From the NCBI GenBank assembly GCA_958299035.1, contig CATQJL010000112.1, positions 18,699,361 to 18,763,360 of the forward strand: a DNA stretch of 64,000 bases, written 5' to 3'. Positions 59,683 to 64,000 of the stretch are shown piece after piece. Positions within the stretch are counted from its first letter, which is position 1; each line of letters opens with the position of its first letter. Source of the stretch: Cylicocyclus nassatus. Lineage: Eukaryota; Nematoda; Chromadorea; Rhabditida; Strongylidae. Under the pieces are notes generated by a model, which was given only the letters and a program-made list of their open reading frames with translations, did no database searches and had not been told where the DNA came from. The position numbers and the translations under genes were made by a program.

Positions 59683-62600
59683 TTAAGGCCGCCATTTCTG
59701 TGTAGGGGCGCCGCCAAGGTGAAGCCAAACAGTTTCGAATTCTGATTCGAGTATTTCGGCGCCCTTCTTACGGGTTAGTCCAGTCTGATCAAGCGGGATC
59801 TCGCACATGTGCAGGTCGTCTCGGCCTGGAAAATTGCCAAATTTTAGAACCACTTATTCAATTAGCTCCTATAATTCATGAGAAGCGGACCCTTTTGCAC
59901 ATGTATACCGTATGCTACCAAAATGTGGACATGGATAAGAGCTAGGACTAATCTCATGCGAGTTTCGCAGCAAAAAATTCAAGTAGATCTAAAACAAAGC
60001 TGTCCTTTTGCCCCCTTGGCATACTGTGGCATAACGAACCACAGCTTTTTCTGAATGGCCATCAAAAAAGTTTCGCTATGCGAGTCTCAAAGCAAAATTT
60101 CAGAAGAAAATTTTCAGAACAGATTCGCCCCCTTTGCACAACTAGCGCACTGTAGCGGTGTAAAAGAGGCCACTATGGTCTACAAGTGGCATCGCGTCGT
60201 TTTCGTCGTTTTCACAAATGCGCTTTAGAAAAGAATGCTTCTCGTGTAATGTACCATTGCTGCAAGCTGCGTGTCACGTAACAGTTAATCGCGCAAGATT
60301 AGATAGCATACTGTAGCGGTGCGAAAGGGGTCGCAGGCTTCAATTTGGCCTGAAATGTTTTCGTCCAAATTTTCAATGAAACTTTCAACATGCGATGACG
60401 TACTGATACCGACACAAGTGTCACACGCAATCTCAGTCGCGCAAGAATAGATAGCATACTGTAGCGGTGCAAAAAGGTCGTTTCCTTCAGAATTATCATA
60501 TAAGAGCACTAACCAGCAACGAGTAGAATGGGAGTCTTATTCGGATGCATTTCAATCTGTCGTTGGATCCATTGTCCATTAAAATGTGCGTACCACAAGC
60601 CTTGCTGTATGACTCGGCTATCATTGTAATATCCTAAAAATTTGAAATTTTGCAACAAATTGGGGGGGGGGGGGACAGATAGGGTCACTTTACAGAAAAA
60701 AAAGTATCTTACCGTTATTGTTGTTATTCTTATAGATATCAGCAGGACGTGAAAATGGTACTTTGAAATATCTTTGCATCGTTAGTGCTGGATTCACCTG
60801 GGGTGCCATGATCGTACGTTCTGAAACTAAACATCATCGCTTTTTGCGAGACTGGATTCGACGGACAACTGTCACAAAATCCAAAATCAAAAACTCAAGT
60901 GGTGACAGTATCTCAAAACCAGAGCTCTACTTACTTTGTGCATTTGCGTACACTGCATTTGGTGCTCGTTGCGTAGTCGATTCACGATCTGCTTGATTTC
61001 TTGACTTCCATGCATTGTAGATACGTAGACGACGATGGAATTCTTCTTTACACGCCAATAGTAAGTCCATATCTGAACTCGACGAGTCAATTCATCAATC
61101 ACTTTTATGGCGACGTAGATTTGATGGATATCATTCAGCCACATAAATTTTACGTTTAACAGATTATGAAAAAAATTGCGGACAAGCCCATATCCCAGCT
61201 GAGCAATTACCTTACCCTTGTGACTAGTAAAATTGCGTCATAAAAGCGAAATTTTTCAGACCGCTAGACATCATACGTTCGCTCAAATCCAATTTAGGAA
61301 TTTCCAACACTCTTTGTTAAGCCATAAGCTCGAAAACAAATTGAGCGGTAGAAAATTTCACTTCGATGAAATTTCACCAGCACTTGGATTATTCATAATG
61401 AACTTTTTCCAAGACATCACGAACGTGGGAATTCATTTAAATATGAACATAAATTTTCAAAAAAAAAAGAGCATTTGCAAAATTTGAGCACGTTTCCTCC
61501 TAAGCTCACCCTTTTCAGTACCAAATTTCACTTCCCAACTATGCCTCATATTCTAAGAGACAGCCCTTTTACACCGTTACAGTATGCTACCGTAAGCCGC
61601 GATGCCACTATTCCAAGAGGCGGCATTTTACACCGTTAGAGCATGTTATCTAACTGAGAAACAGCTCTTTTACACCATTACAGTATGCTACTATTTTAAG
61701 AGGTGGAATTGTTACACTAAGCGTGCTACCTACCATTGCTGCTGTTTATCCAGGGCCAAGAGGGTTACGGTTGTTATACGGTATGTGAACAAATAAGCTA
61801 ATGAATTTCGAATCAGCCGCATGCTCAGCTGGTATGGTAATTGCCGGAAATGATATTTATTAGATTTTATGTTCATACTGTAAGCTACCGTAACCACGAA
61901 CCAAAGAAGTGTTATTGTCACATCAAACAAATCTTGTTGTTTTCTTACCAATTCACAAGAGTTTGAGTGTTGTCAAATGGTTGGAAACCTCTTTTCTTAC
62001 AAATAAAAGGATGTTCAGAAAAAACAGAACATTCTCAATTTCCACATCCATATTCTCAAATTTCAGCATCATTTTCTTTCGAAATTAGCATCATTTTTCT
62101 TCGCAAATTCACGTGAAAGAAAGCGCTCCCTATCGTCTTCTAGTCACTTTTTTCACGCAAAGCGCTCTTTTGAACTGCTACGCTCTCTTTTCATTAATAT
62201 TTGAACCTTACGAGCTTCGGCTTCGTTCTTTATTGCCCAAAGCTACATTCTTTCGCTTTGTTCCACAACAAAAGCACGTTATCCAGCCGTGTCCGTTAAA
62301 CATCTGGCTTCCGTCAAAGTGACATCATCACTTCCGTGCATAAAAAAGACCCCGTTAATAACAGAGTAAGGGTATCGGACGCCTGTGAAGCCAAAAATTC
62401 ATGACAAAAAATTGTCCTATTAAAGTAAGTAAATGGTAACTTCAGCAAAAGCAAAGGGCACCATTCACTTAGAAAGGAAATTAGAGCCTTCGCCATTTCT
62501 CTCTAGGGCATCATTTAGTACGTTGGCTAAGATTGAGAGGACGTTTCGTTTGGGACGTACACCGGTATTTACGTTTTGTTATAGAGAAAAAATAAAAATA

Positions 62601-63593
62601 ACACATACTACTCGCCACCACCCTCAGTCAAGGCACCACTACCTCTTACCGTAGACCTACAGTACCCCTTGATTACAAAGACAGTGTTGAAGTCCACAAT
62701 TATCAGAATTAACTCGGAATTTTCGTATGAACTACGCAACTGGTATAGCATCTAACCATCCTGGCCCCATCACTATTGCATTATTAGCAAAAAATTTGTC
62801 CAGGACCACTACCGTATACCTACCGTCCCCTGTGCTAATTATTAATACCTATCCCTCACCTGTGCTTGTATTGATTGTGTCTCTGAGTTCAGCATATCTC
62901 CAGTTCGACAAGTCATATGAGCCTTTTGGTTTCATGGAATCTGATGACGATCCAGATGACCTACAACAAATCATTCAGTCATATTTGTAATCATTACAGG
63001 AATTCGCTTACATGCTCGTGGTGGGCGTGTCCATCATCGCTCCTCCTCCATCGCGCGACAAGCGGCTAGCTATGGCAGCATCAAGACGTTCTCGTTCGGC
63101 TGCAGCCATTCTGAAGGGAATAAAATTAGCTCAGGATAGGATAGATAGACAGACACATATTTGGACAATTTGGGAACTTGGGTTTCCTGTGCGGAAAATG
63201 AACGGGAGATTTTACTTGAACCACTGCTCAAGCGAAAGCTTGAATGATTCAACCGCGGGCAAGAAAAACGGCTCAAAAGTCATGCCCAGAACGTATCTTG
63301 AGCAGTAAGTTGATAGAAAGTACGGTCTGGTCTGGAGTTCAAAATCAAATTTCTCAGCTTTGAATGTTTTCTACGAGCTGCCACTTGGGCAATGACGCAA
63401 CTAAAGCCCTCAATCAGTTCCCACATAAGAAAACCAACTATGGAGATTTGCCTGGACACAACCTTGTACGAATTCTCACGCTTACCTCTTCTCTTCTTCA
63501 GCACGTAAAGCTTCAGTAATATGCGCTTCAGCGGCCATATTCTCATTAAAAAGTCGCTCTTCCTTGTTTCGTTCTTGAGCAAGTTGTTTGCGT
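59683..63593 (-). CDS. Myosin VI, 3' part with cargo-binding domain (5' part outside window)
   Basis: Seven exons: 63486-63593, 63012-63110, 62860-62960, 60935-61072, 60713-60820, 60514-60633, 59683-59825 (TAA at 59683-59685). They give the last 271 residues. Order: charged helix ([20 protein letters not shown]), Ser/Gly-rich linker, [94 protein letters not shown] and [17 protein letters not shown]. These match the myosin VI C-terminal cargo-binding domain closely, in the right order. Myosin VI is the minus-end-directed actin motor. C. elegans has two, spe-15 and hum-8; I cannot say which this corresponds to. The RRL motif (HRRL) of adaptor binding and the WWY motif region (as LWYAH) are present. 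The first listed exon starts in phase 2, so coding continues beyond the window. Confidence 0.95.
60130..60480. repeat. Dispersed ACTGTAGCGGTGCAAAAG motifs
   Basis: Repeats near 60146, 60309 and 60458 share CTGTAGCGGTG.AAA, two of them after AGATAGCATA. They lie in the penultimate region of the myosin VI gene (last intron, 59826-60513). Confidence 0.5.
61073..62859 (-). other. Large intron of myosin VI
   Basis: 1.8 kb intron. 61560-61760 carries imperfect repeats of TTTACACCGTTACAGTATGC, related to the motifs at 60130-60480. 61860-61900 has TTCATACTGTAAGCTACCGT. Otherwise AT-rich with no supported gene. Confidence 0.6.
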
Positions 63594-64000
63594 CTAGAAA
63601 GTAGTTAGCATAATTGGATCCAAGCAAATTTGTTTCACCGAATGCGCATACTCCACCCACACACTTGAGCGTCGGTGGTTTAGTTTTTGAAACGGTAATT
63701 TTACTTCTGTTACGTCAGAAGGATAAAGTCAAGCTTCACTGGCGAGTGGTATCAATAAAACCGAGTACATTTGATATAATGTATTCTTGCGACGACGACA
63801 ATATTTTCGCGTAGATAAAACAATGTGTGCTCTATAGAATTTTTTACGCCCAAGTTGTAGGCATTTACGCAAGTGCAAGTATGACGTTTATATTCGCGCA
63901 AATGTTGTCGTCATCGCAGTTGCACTAAACAGTCAGATTTACTAGATTACACATCGCATGATTGACCATGTTTAGGACTTTGATTTGGCGTAATTATTCA
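63594..64000. other. Right edge, no exon recognised
   Basis: Presumably myosin VI intron. No splice-bounded coding segment was found on either strand. Confidence 0.5.

Noticed and set aside
62727..62990. Plus-strand frame ending [15 protein letters not shown]
   Set aside because: It is antisense to the myosin VI exon at 62860-62960 ([18 protein letters not shown]).

Overview
The window looks like nuclear DNA from a nematode, most likely a rhabditid or strongylid. The evidence is AT-rich DNA with many short exons, pyrimidine-TTCAG splice acceptors, a mix of very short (~50 bp) and multi-kilobase introns, a protein ending in an ET-module-like cysteine domain, many MITE-type repeats and abundant G/C homopolymer runs. 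I cannot name the species. No bacterial, organellar or viral gene order is present.

Left three quarters (1-47043): two tandem copies of one block, about 29.2-30 kb apart. Copy 1 covers 1 to ~17863 and is cut by the left window edge. Copy 2 covers ~29919 to 47043. Each carries the same plus-strand gene for a secreted, probably GPI-anchored protein: signal peptide, 10-cysteine ET-module-like domain, acidic and proline-rich linkers, poly-Thr, a long Glu/Ala/Arg helix and a mucin-like Ser/Thr tail. Copy 2 can be assembled completely (11 exons, 19992-46584, 606 codons). Copy 1 shows only its last 8 exons (4171-17376). Exons are nearly identical between copies. Introns have diverged by substitutions and indels, but contain sharp islands of near-identity and copy-specific transposon insertions. 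An orphan duplicate of the second exon sits upstream of the copy 2 start codon.

Spacer and introns (17864-29918 and the introns): dominated by palindromic and TIR elements (Mutator-like with a 9-bp target duplication, mariner-like, a CCCTATTTTCCGG-type element, a TTCCGCAG foldback family), degenerate ACGGTA-rich arrays, a minisatellite and a hammerhead-ribozyme-like motif.

Right part (47044-64000): a PIF/Harbinger-like element (47473-49037), then two minus-strand genes. One is a complete 16-exon acyl-CoA-synthetase-family gene (50056-57201, 594 residues) whose ATP-binding P-loop and several other core motifs are degenerate. The other is the 3' end of myosin VI (59683-63593), including its cargo-binding domain. 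The ~2.5 kb between them holds five tRNA-like sequences and a GC-rich open stretch. The three genes have no obvious shared pathway. All exon models were built by hand from splice signals, phase and family similarity.
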